Positions 9,574 through 18,332 of a stretch of 64,000 bases of DNA are shown in pieces (within the stretch, counting starts at the first letter, position 1; every line of letters begins with the position of its first letter). The notes under the pieces are model-generated. The model was not told where the DNA came from, did no database searches, and saw nothing but the letters and a program-made list of their open reading frames with translations. Made by a program: the position numbers and the translations under genes. Origin of the DNA: Bacteroidota bacterium (GTDB lineage Bacteria > Bacteroidota > Bacteroidia > Palsa-965); the NCBI GenBank assembly GCA_020402865.1, contig JADBYT010000010.1, forward strand, positions 1-64,000, written 5' to 3'.

Positions 9574-10099
9574 ATCAAAAAAATTGATGGTCTAACCGAT
9601 CTCTGCACCTGCAATACAGTTATTACCTATTATCAAAATCAATTATTGATCGTAATATTATAGGTATAAGCTTGTTATGGGAGGAGGCGCAAGGGATTGG
9701 TTAGATGGTTTCCGTGAGCAAAGTAAAGCTATCCTTTAATGCAAAGCAATTCATATTTTCGATACCACGCATAAATAACTGATAATCAGAAATTTATTGC
9801 GCCGCCCTTTTTGAAGAGAAAAGCGGTAAAACATCTAACTTAAAAATATATAATCGATACAAAAACACTATTCACCTAAGAAAAAATCATATTCATCGTA
9901 CAATCTATCTAATTCGATGAAAACAAGTCAATATCTACCAGAAAACAAGAACCCTTGAAATCAATGAGTTTGGTTTTGCCTAGCATAAGCACATATTACT
10001 GTAATACAGTAAATGTTTATTGTAAAGGATAAGTTCTAACCGAAGGGGGAATGCTGAACAATATTTCACCATTTGAAAAGCCATAACCCTGAATTCAGT
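9574..10099. other. AT-rich intergenic region without a gene
   Basis: Divergent spacer of about 525 bp between the giant surface-protein gene and the next operon. No credible coding region, tRNA or strong terminator was seen. It must hold the promoter of the 9573 gene and the upstream part of the promoter for the gene at 10127. Confidence 0.6.
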
Positions 10100-10107
10100 T
10101 ATCTTTG
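10072..10107 (+). promoter_or_regulatory. Bacteroidota-type promoter (TTTG / TATCTTTG)
   Basis: The -7 box TATCTTTG (10100-10107) matches TAnnTTTG exactly. A TTTG -33 element lies at 10072-10075, with a spacer of 24 bp. The ATG at 10127 follows 19 nt after the box. The TTG inside the -33 element is in frame with the gene but is not the start codon. Confidence 0.65.
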
Positions 10108-10126
10108 GAAATACAACCAAAATCTA

Positions 10127-10753
10127 ATGCGTTATTTCCTGTTTATTTTTACGGCCCTGTTCTTTTTTACTGCCATTCCGGCACAACAACCCGCTCAACC
10201 ATTGGATACAGTGTATCTTATGAGCGGTAAGATTGTAACGGGATATATAAAGGACACGGCATCCCAACAGGTCAGAATGCTTGTACCCAGGAAAGGGAAT
10301 TTCAAAGCTGATTTTATCGATCAGGAGCTTGTGTTTTCAGTTAAATACGGAAACACCGGGCAGGAAGTGATTTTCTATAAACAAGATACTCTTTTTGGTA
10401 ACTACTACACGCCACAGGAAGTGCGTTACTTTTTGCAGGGCGAGCGTGATGCCAGGCTTTATTACCGTTGTCCGGGTTGGACAGCGAGTGCTTTTGCACT
10501 GGGGGTGGCCTGCGGGTTTACAAGGTCAATGTGGGGCCTTGCTCCTCCATTCCTCTTCAGCGGTTTATCAGTAGCATTTCGCATTCCGGTGCGGCCGGGA
10601 ACTGTTTCGCATCCGCAAAATCTGAAATACGATACATATCTGCTTGGATATGAAAAGTACGCCCGTCAGCGACGTGCAATGCGAACGTTGGCTGCCGGAG
10701 GAATTGGTTTTGCGGCCGGTTTTATCACTTCATCCATCATCAAAAATAACTAA
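10127..10753 (+). CDS. Secreted or envelope protein of unknown function
   Basis: 208 residues. The start was set at ATG 10127 because it opens a clear signal peptide (MRYFLFIFTALFFFTAIPAQ); an in-frame TTG 54 nt upstream falls in the -33 promoter element. The mature N-terminal half is polar (DTVYLMSGKIVTGYIKD) and recalls small Bacteroidota proteins with a beta-rich DTVYLxxG start. Two hydrophobic stretches follow: about 119-145 (WTASAFALGVACG) and near the C-terminus (TLAAGGIGFAAGFITSSI). No enzyme motif was seen. The next gene starts 10 nt downstream, so the two are probably co-transcribed. Function unknown. Confidence 0.75.
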   Translation: MRYFLFIFTALFFFTAIPAQQPAQPLDTVYLMSGKIVTGYIKDTASQQVRMLVPRKGNFKADFIDQELVFSVKYGNTGQEVIFYKQDTLFGNYYTPQEVRYFLQGERDARLYYRCPGWTASAFALGVACGFTRSMWGLAPPFLFSGLSVAFRIPVRPGTVSHPQNLKYDTYLLGYEKYARQRRAMRTLAAGGIGFAAGFITSSIIKNN

Positions 10754-10763
10754 CACTTTTTTC

Positions 10764-11729
10764 ATGCGCCATTTACTGAAAGCCGCTTTCGCTTTCTATG
10801 TTTATGGCAATTTCCATGTGTCGCTCTGTGCTGCGGCGTGGAGCGATGTGACGTGCATGATAATGGGTTTTCGTGTAGAAGGCTGGCTGGCCCTGTTTAG
10901 TTTTTGTGCCACATTTTGCCTTTACAATGTGCAGCGCGTGTATGCATCGTGGAAATTAAACCCTTTTGAACGGCAGCATACTGAACGCCATGTGTGGATT
11001 CACAAACACCGCCTTGTAATGACTGTGCTTATGACAGTGGCCTTGCTGGCTGGTGCAGGGATTTTTGTTTCGCGGGCTTTTACACAAGACAGCAGCGGTT
11101 ATCATTTCGGGCTGAATGAGGCCACGCAGGAATTTTATTTCTGGTGCATTTCAGCAGGAATTATTTCGGCGGGTTATGCACTGCCGCTAATTCCCGCAAA
11201 GCCGCGCTGGAAAAGGCTGCGCGATTTGCCCGGCATAAAAATTTTCCTGATTGCACTGGTGTGGGCTGTAGTGTGCGGCATGTGGCCGCTTTGCGGTATA
11301 AATGGAGCCGATTGCTTAGTGGGCTGGCCTGACCATTTGCGGTATATGCCAATGCAAGACTACAGGCTGTTGATTTTTTCAGTTTACACGGCTTTTGCCT
11401 TTGCCATTACGGTGCCGTTTGATGTACGCGATTTCCTGATTGACGGAGCCAGTGTAAAATCTTTGCCGGTTTTACTGGGTATTAAACGTTCGCTGTGGGT
11501 GGCGGTAATTGTGCTTTTACTCATTGCGGCGGCATGTGTGTATTTTGCATTTCCGCAAAACCAATTTTCCTGGGGCCTGCTTGCTTTTGCAGCGGCTTGT
11601 ATTCCCGCCGCATTCATCGTAGCCAAAGCCACACCACGCAGGCACGAATACTATTTTTCCTTTCTTACCGACGGTTCGCTGATGCTGGTGTGGGCCGCTG
11701 TGTTTGTGACCTACCGTTTTATGCAGTAG
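10764..11729 (+). CDS. Polytopic membrane protein, degenerate UbiA-like
   Basis: 321 residues, mostly hydrophobic helices (about 7-9 membrane segments). ATG 10764 is chosen because it lies 10 nt after the upstream stop; a longer in-frame extension would overlap that gene. A segment near residues 220-245, FDVRDFLIDGASVKSLPVLLG, resembles the second Asp-rich motif region of UbiA prenyltransferases (DxRDxxxD ... LPVLLG). Where UbiA enzymes carry the first NDxxDxxxD motif, this protein has LYNVQRVYASWKLNP, without the aspartates. It is therefore probably a UbiA-fold homologue with altered or absent prenyl-diphosphate chemistry (inference). Its last 11 bp overlap the 3' end of convergent hemL. Confidence 0.7.
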   Translation: MRHLLKAAFAFYVYGNFHVSLCAAAWSDVTCMIMGFRVEGWLALFSFCATFCLYNVQRVYASWKLNPFERQHTERHVWIHKHRLVMTVLMTVALLAGAGIFVSRAFTQDSSGYHFGLNEATQEFYFWCISAGIISAGYALPLIPAKPRWKRLRDLPGIKIFLIALVWAVVCGMWPLCGINGADCLVGWPDHLRYMPMQDYRLLIFSVYTAFAFAITVPFDVRDFLIDGASVKSLPVLLGIKRSLWVAVIVLLLIAAACVYFAFPQNQFSWGLLAFAAACIPAAFIVAKATPRRHEYYFSFLTDGSLMLVWAAVFVTYRFMQ

Positions 11730-13017
11730 CAAAAGCCACATCCATAGCTTCGGCAAAGGCTGTAATGGTGTGGTCGATATCGGCTTCGGTGTGTGCGGCT
11801 GATACAAAACCAACTTCGTAGCCCGACGGGCCGAGGTAGATGCCGCGCTCAAGCAGGGCGTGATACATGCGGCGGAAAATGGTCATGCTTTGCGGATCTA
11901 TTTCTTCGGCCGTGCGGATATACTCTTTATCGGTAAAGGCAATCCAGAAAACAGAGCCAATGTGCCACAGCTTAGCTACATAGCCCTTAGCCATAATGTG
12001 CTCGCGGATGCCGTTTACAAGCCGCAGTGTTTTGGCTTCCTGCTGCTGGTAAAATTCAGGAGCGAGACAGGCCGAAAGCTGCGCCAGTCCGGCACTCATG
12101 GCTACCGGATTACCCGACAAGGTACCTGCCTGATACACATCGCCTTCGGGCGAAATACAGCTCATAATTTCCCTGCTTGCACCATAGGCACCCACAGGCA
12201 GCCCGCCTCCGATAATTTTTCCGTAAGTGATAATATCGGGCTGGATGCTGTAGTAGCCGGCAGCTCCGCAAAAGCAAACACGGAAGCCCGAAATTACCTC
12301 ATCGAAAATGAGAAGGCTGCCATACTCGCGCGTAATTGTGCGCAAAAATTCGAGGTAGCTTTTTTCCTGAAGCAGCAAGCCGTTGTTGGCCGGAATGGGC
12401 TCAATAATAACCGCAGCTATTTCATGACCGAATTGCGTAAACGCTTCGCGCACGGCCTCTTTGTTGTTAAGCGGCACCACAATGGTTTCGTTTACAAAAG
12501 CCTCCGGCACACCGGCTGATGATGTATTACCAAACGTGACCAGCCCTGAACCGGCTTTCACCAGCAGCGAATCGCTGTGCCCGTGGTAGCATCCCTCGAA
12601 CTTCAGGATTTTTGTACGCCCCGTATAGCCGCGCGCCAGCCGGATGGCACTCATCACCGCTTCAGTACCTGAGCTTACAAACCTGATTTTTTCAATGTAC
12701 TTGTTGAATGTAAGAATCAGCTCAGCCAGTTTATTTTCAAGCTCGGTAGGCGCACCAAACGAACTTCCGTCGGCCACGGTTTCCTGCACGGCTTTCACCA
12801 CACTATCATTGGCATGACCCAGAATAAGCGGGCCCCATGAGCAGCAATAATCAATAAACTCATTATCATCGGCATCCCAGATACGGGAACCTTTTCCCTT
12901 ACGGATAAACAACGGTGTGCCGCCTACTGAACGAAATGCGCGAACCGGAGAATTTACTCCGCCCGGAAAATATTCTTTAGCTGTTTCAAAAAGCTGCTGC
13001 GAACGTGTGGTATTCAT
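11719..13017 (-). CDS. hemL: Glutamate-1-semialdehyde 2,1-aminomutase
   Basis: 432 residues, full length for the family. It converts glutamate-1-semialdehyde to 5-aminolevulinate in the C5 tetrapyrrole pathway and is PLP-dependent and cytosolic. Visible marks are FPGGVNSPVRAF at the N-terminus, VSSGTEAVMSAIRLAR, FEGCYHGHSDSLL, the aspartate motif FDEVISGFRV, and the PLP lysine in YGKIIGGGLPVGAYG near residue 265. ATG 13017 is preferred over an in-frame TTG 9 nt upstream that is the tail of the -7 box. The 3' end overlaps the convergent gene at 11729 by 11 bp. No other haem gene is adjacent. Confidence 0.97.
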   Translation of the reverse strand: MNTTRSQQLFETAKEYFPGGVNSPVRAFRSVGGTPLFIRKGKGSRIWDADDNEFIDYCCSWGPLILGHANDSVVKAVQETVADGSSFGAPTELENKLAELILTFNKYIEKIRFVSSGTEAVMSAIRLARGYTGRTKILKFEGCYHGHSDSLLVKAGSGLVTFGNTSSAGVPEAFVNETIVVPLNNKEAVREAFTQFGHEIAAVIIEPIPANNGLLLQEKSYLEFLRTITREYGSLLIFDEVISGFRVCFCGAAGYYSIQPDIITYGKIIGGGLPVGAYGASREIMSCISPEGDVYQAGTLSGNPVAMSAGLAQLSACLAPEFYQQQEAKTLRLVNGIREHIMAKGYVAKLWHIGSVFWIAFTDKEYIRTAEEIDPQSMTIFRRMYHALLERGIYLGPSGYEVGFVSAAHTEADIDHTITAFAEAMDVAFATA

Positions 13018-13023
13018 AGGCCG

Positions 13024-13058
13024 CAAAGTTAACTACTCCGTTTCTGAAATCTGTCAAA
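13024..13058 (-). promoter_or_regulatory. Promoter for hemL
   Basis: Exact -7 box TAACTTTG (13031-13024 on the minus strand) and a TTTG -33 element at 13058-13055, 23 bp apart. Only 6 nt separate the box from ATG 13017, so the transcript would be leaderless or nearly so. Confidence 0.7.
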
Positions 13059-13211
13059 TTAAGGTCAGCGCCTCAACTTTAACGTTGCATATTTGAAACA
13101 ACTCCGCTGCCAGGCCCTGTTTCAAGGCGGATAATTCAAAACATGATAAGGCTGCCGGCCTGCTGTTTGATATAAAATGACAGTTGTCAGTTCCATTCCG
13201 GCAGACATCCG

Positions 13212-13219
13212 TATTTTTA
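13212..13219 (+). promoter_or_regulatory. Possible -7 box for kynU-kmo
   Basis: TATTTTTA matches 7 of 8 positions of TAnnTTTG and lies 17 nt before ATG 13237. It also falls inside a longer possible reading frame, which supports the shorter start. Confidence 0.4.
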
Positions 13220-13236
13220 CGCCTCGTTCATTAGCT

Positions 13237-14511
13237 ATGAATTACGAAAACACACTTGCCTTTGCGCAGCAAACCGACGCGGCTGATCCGCTGAAAGAAT
13301 TCCGACAGCAATTTCTTATTCCCCAGCATAACGGGCAGGACACCGTTTACTTCACAGGCAACTCGCTTGGCTTACAGCCACGATCCACACGCGATTCGAT
13401 ATTGCAGGAACTCGACGACTGGGCGAAGTTTGGCGTGGAAGGCCATTTTGAAGCGCGCAATCCCTGGTTTTCGTATCACGAACTGCTTACAGCGAATGCC
13501 GCAGCCGTAGTGGGTGCAAAGCCAATTGAAGTAGTGGTAATGAACCAGCTTACTTCAAACCTGCATTTCCTCATGGCTACGTTTTACCGTCCGCGCGGGC
13601 TGCGTTACAAAATTCTGTGCGAGCAGAAAGCGTTTCCTTCAGACCAGTACGCACTCGAAACACAGGTAAAATGGCATGGCTACGAACCCGAGGATGCAAT
13701 AATTGAAGTGGCTCCGCGCGAAGGCGAACACACGATTCGCACCGAGGATGTAGTTGCAGCCATTGAAAACGCCGGCGAATCGCTTGCACTGGTAATGATT
13801 GGCGGCGTGAATTACTACAGCGGCCAGCTTTTCGACATGGCCGCAATTACGGCAGCCGCACACCGTGCAGGGGCATACGCAGGCTGGGATCTGGCGCATG
13901 CCGCAGGCAATGTACAACTCAAGCTGCACGAGTGGAATGTGGATTTTGCCGCCTGGTGCAGCTACAAATACCTGAACAGCGGCCCCGGCAGTGTAGCCGG
14001 TGCATTTGTACACGAGCGCCACGCGCACAGCAACCTGCCGCGCCTTGCCGGCTGGTGGGGGCATGATAAAGCCTCGCGCTTTAAAATGGAAAAAGGCTTT
14101 GTGCCTGTTCCCGGTGCCGAAGGCTGGCAACTCAGCAATGCGCCCGTGCTTTCGATGGCCGCGCACAAAGCCGCGCTCGAAATTTTTGCCCAAGCCGGCA
14201 TGCCTGCACTCTGTGCCAAAAGCGAAAAACTAACCGGCTACCTCGAATTTGTGATCGACAGCGTGAGCGCCGCACACGGCAACTGCCTCGAAATAATCAC
14301 TCCGCGCGATAAAACCCAACGCGGCTGCCAGCTCAGCATTGTGGCTCACGGCCGCGGACGCAAACTCTTTGATGCACTCACTGCCGGAGGCGTTATTGCC
14401 GACTGGCGCGAACCCAACGTAATACGCACCGCTCCTGTGCCGCTGTACAATTCGTTTGAAGATGTGTGGCGCTTTGGTGCAATTTTGAATAAAGCGCTGC
14501 AAAACCACTAA
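13237..14511 (+). CDS. kynU: Kynureninase
   Basis: 424 residues with the chosen ATG, the usual family length; a 20-codon upstream extension is possible but crosses a likely -7 box. PLP enzyme cleaving kynurenine or 3-hydroxykynurenine to anthranilate or 3-hydroxyanthranilate plus alanine. Marks are YFTGNSLGLQP, GHFEARNPWFSYHE, LTSNLHFLMATFYRP, AGWDLAHAAGN, the PLP-lysine segment WCSYKYLNSGPG (Lys near 244), and GWWGHDKASRF. The kmo start lies 3 nt downstream, so the two form an operon and act in consecutive steps. No dioxygenase or formamidase gene is adjacent. Confidence 0.96.
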   Translation: MNYENTLAFAQQTDAADPLKEFRQQFLIPQHNGQDTVYFTGNSLGLQPRSTRDSILQELDDWAKFGVEGHFEARNPWFSYHELLTANAAAVVGAKPIEVVVMNQLTSNLHFLMATFYRPRGLRYKILCEQKAFPSDQYALETQVKWHGYEPEDAIIEVAPREGEHTIRTEDVVAAIENAGESLALVMIGGVNYYSGQLFDMAAITAAAHRAGAYAGWDLAHAAGNVQLKLHEWNVDFAAWCSYKYLNSGPGSVAGAFVHERHAHSNLPRLAGWWGHDKASRFKMEKGFVPVPGAEGWQLSNAPVLSMAAHKAALEIFAQAGMPALCAKSEKLTGYLEFVIDSVSAAHGNCLEIITPRDKTQRGCQLSIVAHGRGRKLFDALTAGGVIADWREPNVIRTAPVPLYNSFEDVWRFGAILNKALQNH

Positions 14512-14514
14512 GCC

Positions 14515-15867
14515 ATGCCGCAAATGAAATCAGCCACCGTTATCGGAGCCGGACTCGTAGGCTCTCTCCTTTCCATTTACCTCGCCAAGCGCGGCTATAA
14601 AGTAGATGTGTTTGAACGCCGCGCCGATATGCGCAAAGGCGGCGCCTATGCCGGACGCTCCATTAACCTCGCCCTCAGCGACCGCGGCTGGCGCGGACTT
14701 GAGGGCGTGGGCATTGCCGATGAAATACGTAAAATTGGAATTCCCATGTACGGCCGGCAGATCCATCATATCGACGGTTCTCAGGTGTTTCAGCAATATG
14801 GCAAAGACGGGCAGGCCATCTGGTCAGTATCACGCGGCGGCATTAACATGCGGCTAATGGATCTGGCAGAGGCGCAACCCAATGTGACCATGCATTTTGA
14901 ACAGGCCTGCGAAAAAGTGGACCTGAAAAAAGGCGACAGTTCCTTTAAGCACGTAAGCACACAGACTGAAACACACCATACATCCGACCTCATTTTCGGA
15001 TCAGACGGTGCTTTCTCTGCCGCACGGCTGAACATGATGCTAAACAACGACCGTTTTGAATACCGGCAATTTTATATTGAGCATGGCTACAAGGAACTCA
15101 ACATTCCGGCAGGGCCAAACGGCGAGTTTCTGCTCGAAAAAAATGCCCTGCACATCTGGCCGCGCAAAAACTACATGATGATTGCACTGCCCAACCCCGA
15201 CGGCAGCTTTACCTGTACGCTGTTCTTCCCGTTTGAAGGCGAAGAATCGTTTGCCGCACTTCAAACGCGCAACGATGTGAAGGCATTTTTCGACCGCGTG
15301 TTCCCCGATGCCGTGCCGCTCATGCCTACCCTGCTCGACGATTACTTTGCAAATCCCACTTCATCACTCGTAACTGTAAAATGTTATCCGTGGACATTTG
15401 GCGACAAGCTGGCGCTGATTGGTGATGCGGCTCATGCCATTGTACCTTTTTATGGGCAGGGAATGAACTGCGGATTTGAAGACTGCGTGGTGCTGAACGA
15501 ACTCATCGACAAACACGCTGAAAACTGGCCTGCCATTCTCGATGAATATCAGCACCTGCGCAAACCCGACGGCGACGCCGTGGCTGATCTGGCATTGGCC
15601 AACTTCATTGAAATGCGCGATAAAACGGCAGATCCGAAATTCCTGCTTCAGAAAAAAATCGAAGCACGCTTCAGTTCAAAATACCCCGATAAATGGATTC
15701 CGCTGTATTCAATGGTTACATACAGCCCGCATATCCGCTACTCCACCGCCCTGCGCGAAGGACAGCGACAGGAAGCCATTATGCAGGAAGTAATGGCCTT
15801 GTTTCCCGATCTGGAGCAGTGCTGGGATTCGGAAGAAGTGGAAAAAGCTATCCTGGATAGAATTTAA
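14515..15867 (+). CDS. kmo: Kynurenine 3-monooxygenase
   Basis: 450 residues. FAD- and NADPH-dependent hydroxylase turning kynurenine into 3-hydroxykynurenine, the substrate of the kynureninase encoded just upstream (3-nt gap). The N-terminal Rossmann motif is VIGAGLVGSLLSIYLAKRGY, followed by the family block GRSINLALSDRGWRGL. The second FAD motif is LIGDAAHAIVPFYGQGMNCG (about residues 300-320). The C-terminal part carries hydrophobic and aromatic residues typical of the family. The start MPQMKS is the only ATG compatible with the tight spacing. Probable role: tryptophan breakdown toward 3-hydroxyanthranilate or NAD precursors. Confidence 0.96.
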   Translation: MPQMKSATVIGAGLVGSLLSIYLAKRGYKVDVFERRADMRKGGAYAGRSINLALSDRGWRGLEGVGIADEIRKIGIPMYGRQIHHIDGSQVFQQYGKDGQAIWSVSRGGINMRLMDLAEAQPNVTMHFEQACEKVDLKKGDSSFKHVSTQTETHHTSDLIFGSDGAFSAARLNMMLNNDRFEYRQFYIEHGYKELNIPAGPNGEFLLEKNALHIWPRKNYMMIALPNPDGSFTCTLFFPFEGEESFAALQTRNDVKAFFDRVFPDAVPLMPTLLDDYFANPTSSLVTVKCYPWTFGDKLALIGDAAHAIVPFYGQGMNCGFEDCVVLNELIDKHAENWPAILDEYQHLRKPDGDAVADLALANFIEMRDKTADPKFLLQKKIEARFSSKYPDKWIPLYSMVTYSPHIRYSTALREGQRQEAIMQEVMALFPDLEQCWDSEEVEKAILDRI

Positions 15868-15966
15868 AATACTGACTATCAATAAAATAACAACAAGCCA
15901 TTTATCCCGACTGGCAATTTCAGAGGATTTTTCGGTGAAATTTATTCGCACTGCAGGGAAATTACC

Positions 15967-15974
15967 TACCTTTG
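15967..15974 (+). promoter_or_regulatory. -7 box of the rplU-rpmA operon
   Basis: TACCTTTG is an exact match to TAnnTTTG, 38 nt before the rplU ATG. The leader is A-rich and has no Shine-Dalgarno sequence. Confidence 0.65.
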
Positions 15975-16012
15975 CCCTCCCGAAATAGGGAAAAACTAAA
16001 CACAACTCAATT

Positions 16013-16567
16013 ATGTACGCTATCGTAGAAGTAGCCGGGCTCCAATACAAAGTTGCCAAAGACCGCAAGATCTTTGTGCACCGCCTTGAGGCTAACGAAG
16101 GTGCCAGCATCGAACTCGACAAGGTCCTTCTCATTGACAACAGCGGCAAAATCACAGTAGGCACACCTTCAATTGACGGTGCCCGTGTGGCCGCAAAAGT
16201 GCTTTCACACCTGAAAGGCGACAAAGTGATCGTTTTCAAAAAGAAACGCCGCAAAGGCTATCAGAAAATGAACGGTCACCGTCAGCAACTCACTGAGCTT
16301 TACATCCAGGCCATTCTCGGCAAAGGTGACAAACTCAGCGACGCAGATGCCAAAGCCGAAGCCGCTTCAATCCTCACCCTCAAAGAACGTTCACGCGTGA
16401 AACCCGCTAAAAAAGTGTGGAACAACGAAAGCGTAGAAGTTGCTGAAGAAGTGAAGGAAGAAAAGCCCAAAAAAGCAGCCGCTAAAAAGCCCGCAGCCAA
16501 GAAAGCCGCCACCGGCGAGAAAAAAGCCCCGGCCAAAAAAGCTGCCAAAAAGAAAACCGACGAATAA
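16013..16567 (+). CDS. rplU: 50S ribosomal protein L21 with long basic tail
   Basis: 184 residues. The first ~103 residues are standard bL21 (MYAIVEVAGLQYKV start, then KGDKVIVFKKKRRKGYQKMNGHRQ). They are followed by an ~80-residue extension ending in Lys/Ala-rich repeats (KKAAAKKPAAKKAA and similar), so the protein is almost twice the E. coli length. Basic tails on L21 occur in Bacteroidota; whether this one binds rRNA is inference. It lies 28 nt upstream of rpmA, the usual gene pair. Confidence 0.97.
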   Translation: MYAIVEVAGLQYKVAKDRKIFVHRLEANEGASIELDKVLLIDNSGKITVGTPSIDGARVAAKVLSHLKGDKVIVFKKKRRKGYQKMNGHRQQLTELYIQAILGKGDKLSDADAKAEAASILTLKERSRVKPAKKVWNNESVEVAEEVKEEKPKKAAAKKPAAKKAATGEKKAPAKKAAKKKTDE

Positions 16568-16595
16568 TAGTATCAATCAATAACAACTTTACACC

Positions 16596-16859
16596 ATGGC
16601 TCACAAGAAAGGTGAAGGTAAAGTAAAGAACGGCCGCGAATCCGAAAGTAAACGCCTCGGCGTGAAAATCTACGGCGGTCAGCTCGCCATTGCAGGCAAC
16701 ATCATCGTTCGCCAGCGTGGTACACGTCACAATCCCGGTCAGAACGTAGGCATTGGCAAAGACCATACTTTGTATGCACTCGTTGACGGTATTGTTGCTT
16801 TCCGCAAAAAACGCGACAACAAGTCGTATGTATCAGTTGATCCCATTCAGGCCGACTAA
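16596..16859 (+). CDS. rpmA: 50S ribosomal protein L27
   Basis: 87 residues, normal length. The N-terminus is [20 protein letters not shown], so there is no cleavable N-terminal extension of the Firmicutes type. The conserved core [17 protein letters not shown] and [14 protein letters not shown] is present. It is the second gene of the rplU operon and is followed directly by a strong terminator. Confidence 0.98.
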   Translation: MAHKKGEGKVKNGRESESKRLGVKIYGGQLAIAGNIIVRQRGTRHNPGQNVGIGKDHTLYALVDGIVAFRKKRDNKSYVSVDPIQAD

Positions 16860-16879
16860 CTGATTCATTCTTACCTTAT

Positions 16880-16913
16880 AAAACCATTCCGGATGCACTT
16901 CCGGAATGGTTTT
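16880..16913 (+). terminator. Rho-independent terminator after rpmA
   Basis: Perfect 14-bp stem around AACCATTCCGGA with a 6-nt loop (TGCACT), followed by TTTTCGTTTT. Confidence 0.9.
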
Positions 16914-16994
16914 TCGTTTTTCAGTGTGGTCATTGTTATCAACAGCTTTAAACCAAAGCCGGGTGAAAGTGCTCTTTACAAAAAACACTTAACC

Positions 16995-18263
16995 ATGAAC
17001 AAGTACACACTTCAAAAACTAATTGCACTTGCTGCGGCATTGTGGATTGGAATTTCAGGTACAGCTCAAACCTGTCCTCCGGGTAACCGCTTTAGCGAGC
17101 AAACCGTATGCGACTATGACTCCATCAGAGATATTCCCTACACCCAGCCGCAGTTCTATCAGGAAACACCGGCCACGCTCAGGATGGATGTGTATCTGCC
17201 CTTATTTCCCAACGGCGATCCGCTTGCGCAACGTCCATTTGTGCTGCTCATACACGGGGGCGGCTTTCAGATTGGCGGCCGTCAGCAATTTCGTGAAGAA
17301 TGCCGCATGTTTGCACGCCGGGGCTATGTAGCAGCCACCATCGACTACCGGCTTGGCTACGAATGCGCGCAGGGGCCCGATGAATACAACAAGGCGGTTT
17401 ACCGCGCCGTGCAGGATGCCCGTGCGGCTCTGCGCTTTGCTGCTTCCAACGCCTCAAACTGGGCCATCAACACAAACTGGTTTTTCATTGGCGGTGCCAG
17501 TGCGGGCGCAGGCACGGCATTAAGCGTAATCTACCTTTCGCAGGCTGAAGCCAATGCCGATTTTCCTTCAATTGTGCAAAACGCAGGCCCGCTCAATGCC
17601 GTGGGCAATCCGCTCACCAATACCTACACCATCAGAGCCGTCTATAACAACTGGGGCGGCATTCCATCAAGCTATGTGAGCGCAGCAGAATCAGTGCCGA
17701 TGGTGGCTTTTCATGGCGATGCAGACCAGACCGTAAATATTGACTCGGAAATTAAAGCCAATTGCCCCGGCTCTGCGCCGAGAGTAGTTGTGGGCTCGCG
17801 CGGATTGCAAAATATACTGGCGGGCTACGGCGTTTGCTACGACCTTACGGTAAAGCCCGGCGGCGGTCATGGTGTGTACCGCTCTTCGTTGCAGCAGATC
17901 GAATTCCGTGTGGCGCGGGCTTCGTGTTTCTTCCGCAGCATTTTTTGCAACACCTGCACCAGTTTCTACGCCACATCAACCGTAATTCCTGATTGCTCGC
18001 CCGCACTCAGGCTTACTGGTGAGGCAGAAACTCCGGTGGTTTTACCGGTTGCTTATCCAAACCCGGTGGCCGACCGGTTAACACTTTCCGCACCAACCGG
18101 GCAACCCGTTATGTGCCGCATTTTCAATACCGCAGGGCAGTGTGTGCTTGAGGTAAGCACAACACGTGAAATAGACTGCAGCAGCCTGAGTGAGGGCGCT
18201 TATGTGCTAATGATTGCCGATGCGGAAAAAACCACCCCATTCCGCTTTGTAAAACTCCGGTAA
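16995..18263 (+). CDS. Secreted alpha/beta-hydrolase (esterase/lipase-like) with T9SS tail
   Basis: 422 residues. ATG 16995 opens a signal peptide (LIALAAALWIGISGTAQ). The catalytic domain shows an oxyanion-hole motif LLIHGGGF (near 86), a nucleophile elbow FIGGASAGAG (Ser near 168), a likely Asp in FHGDADQTV (near 240) and His in PGGGHGVYRS (near 291). This fits the carboxylesterase / BD-FAE-like group; the substrate cannot be told. The last ~75 residues are a T9SS type A sorting domain (AYPNPVADRLTLSAP, then IFNTAGQCVLEV, then SLSEGAYVLMI), so export to the surface or medium is expected. Confidence 0.85.
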   Translation: MNKYTLQKLIALAAALWIGISGTAQTCPPGNRFSEQTVCDYDSIRDIPYTQPQFYQETPATLRMDVYLPLFPNGDPLAQRPFVLLIHGGGFQIGGRQQFREECRMFARRGYVAATIDYRLGYECAQGPDEYNKAVYRAVQDARAALRFAASNASNWAINTNWFFIGGASAGAGTALSVIYLSQAEANADFPSIVQNAGPLNAVGNPLTNTYTIRAVYNNWGGIPSSYVSAAESVPMVAFHGDADQTVNIDSEIKANCPGSAPRVVVGSRGLQNILAGYGVCYDLTVKPGGGHGVYRSSLQQIEFRVARASCFFRSIFCNTCTSFYATSTVIPDCSPALRLTGEAETPVVLPVAYPNPVADRLTLSAPTGQPVMCRIFNTAGQCVLEVSTTREIDCSSLSEGAYVLMIADAEKTTPFRFVKLR

Positions 18264-18285
18264 CCAACATAAACAACGAAATACA

Positions 18286-18320
18286 GCAGAAGGTGCGGCA
18301 AATCAGGCTGCACCTTCTGC
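18286..18320 (+). terminator. Hairpin after the esterase gene
   Basis: Perfect 11-bp stem GCAGAAGGTGC/GCACCTTCTGC with a 13-nt loop. No strong T-tract follows, so it may be a terminator or an mRNA end-stabilising hairpin. Confidence 0.55.
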
Positions 18321-18332
18321 CATTAAAAAGGC

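Noticed and set aside
9313-9663. Plus-strand open frame at the start of the giant gene
   Set aside because: Overlaps the signal peptide and DUF7948-like coding frame on the other strand; no independent support.
13018-13026. N-terminal extension of hemL from TTG
   Set aside because: The TTG is the tail of the TAACTTTG -7 box; the ATG at 13017 gives the usual family length.
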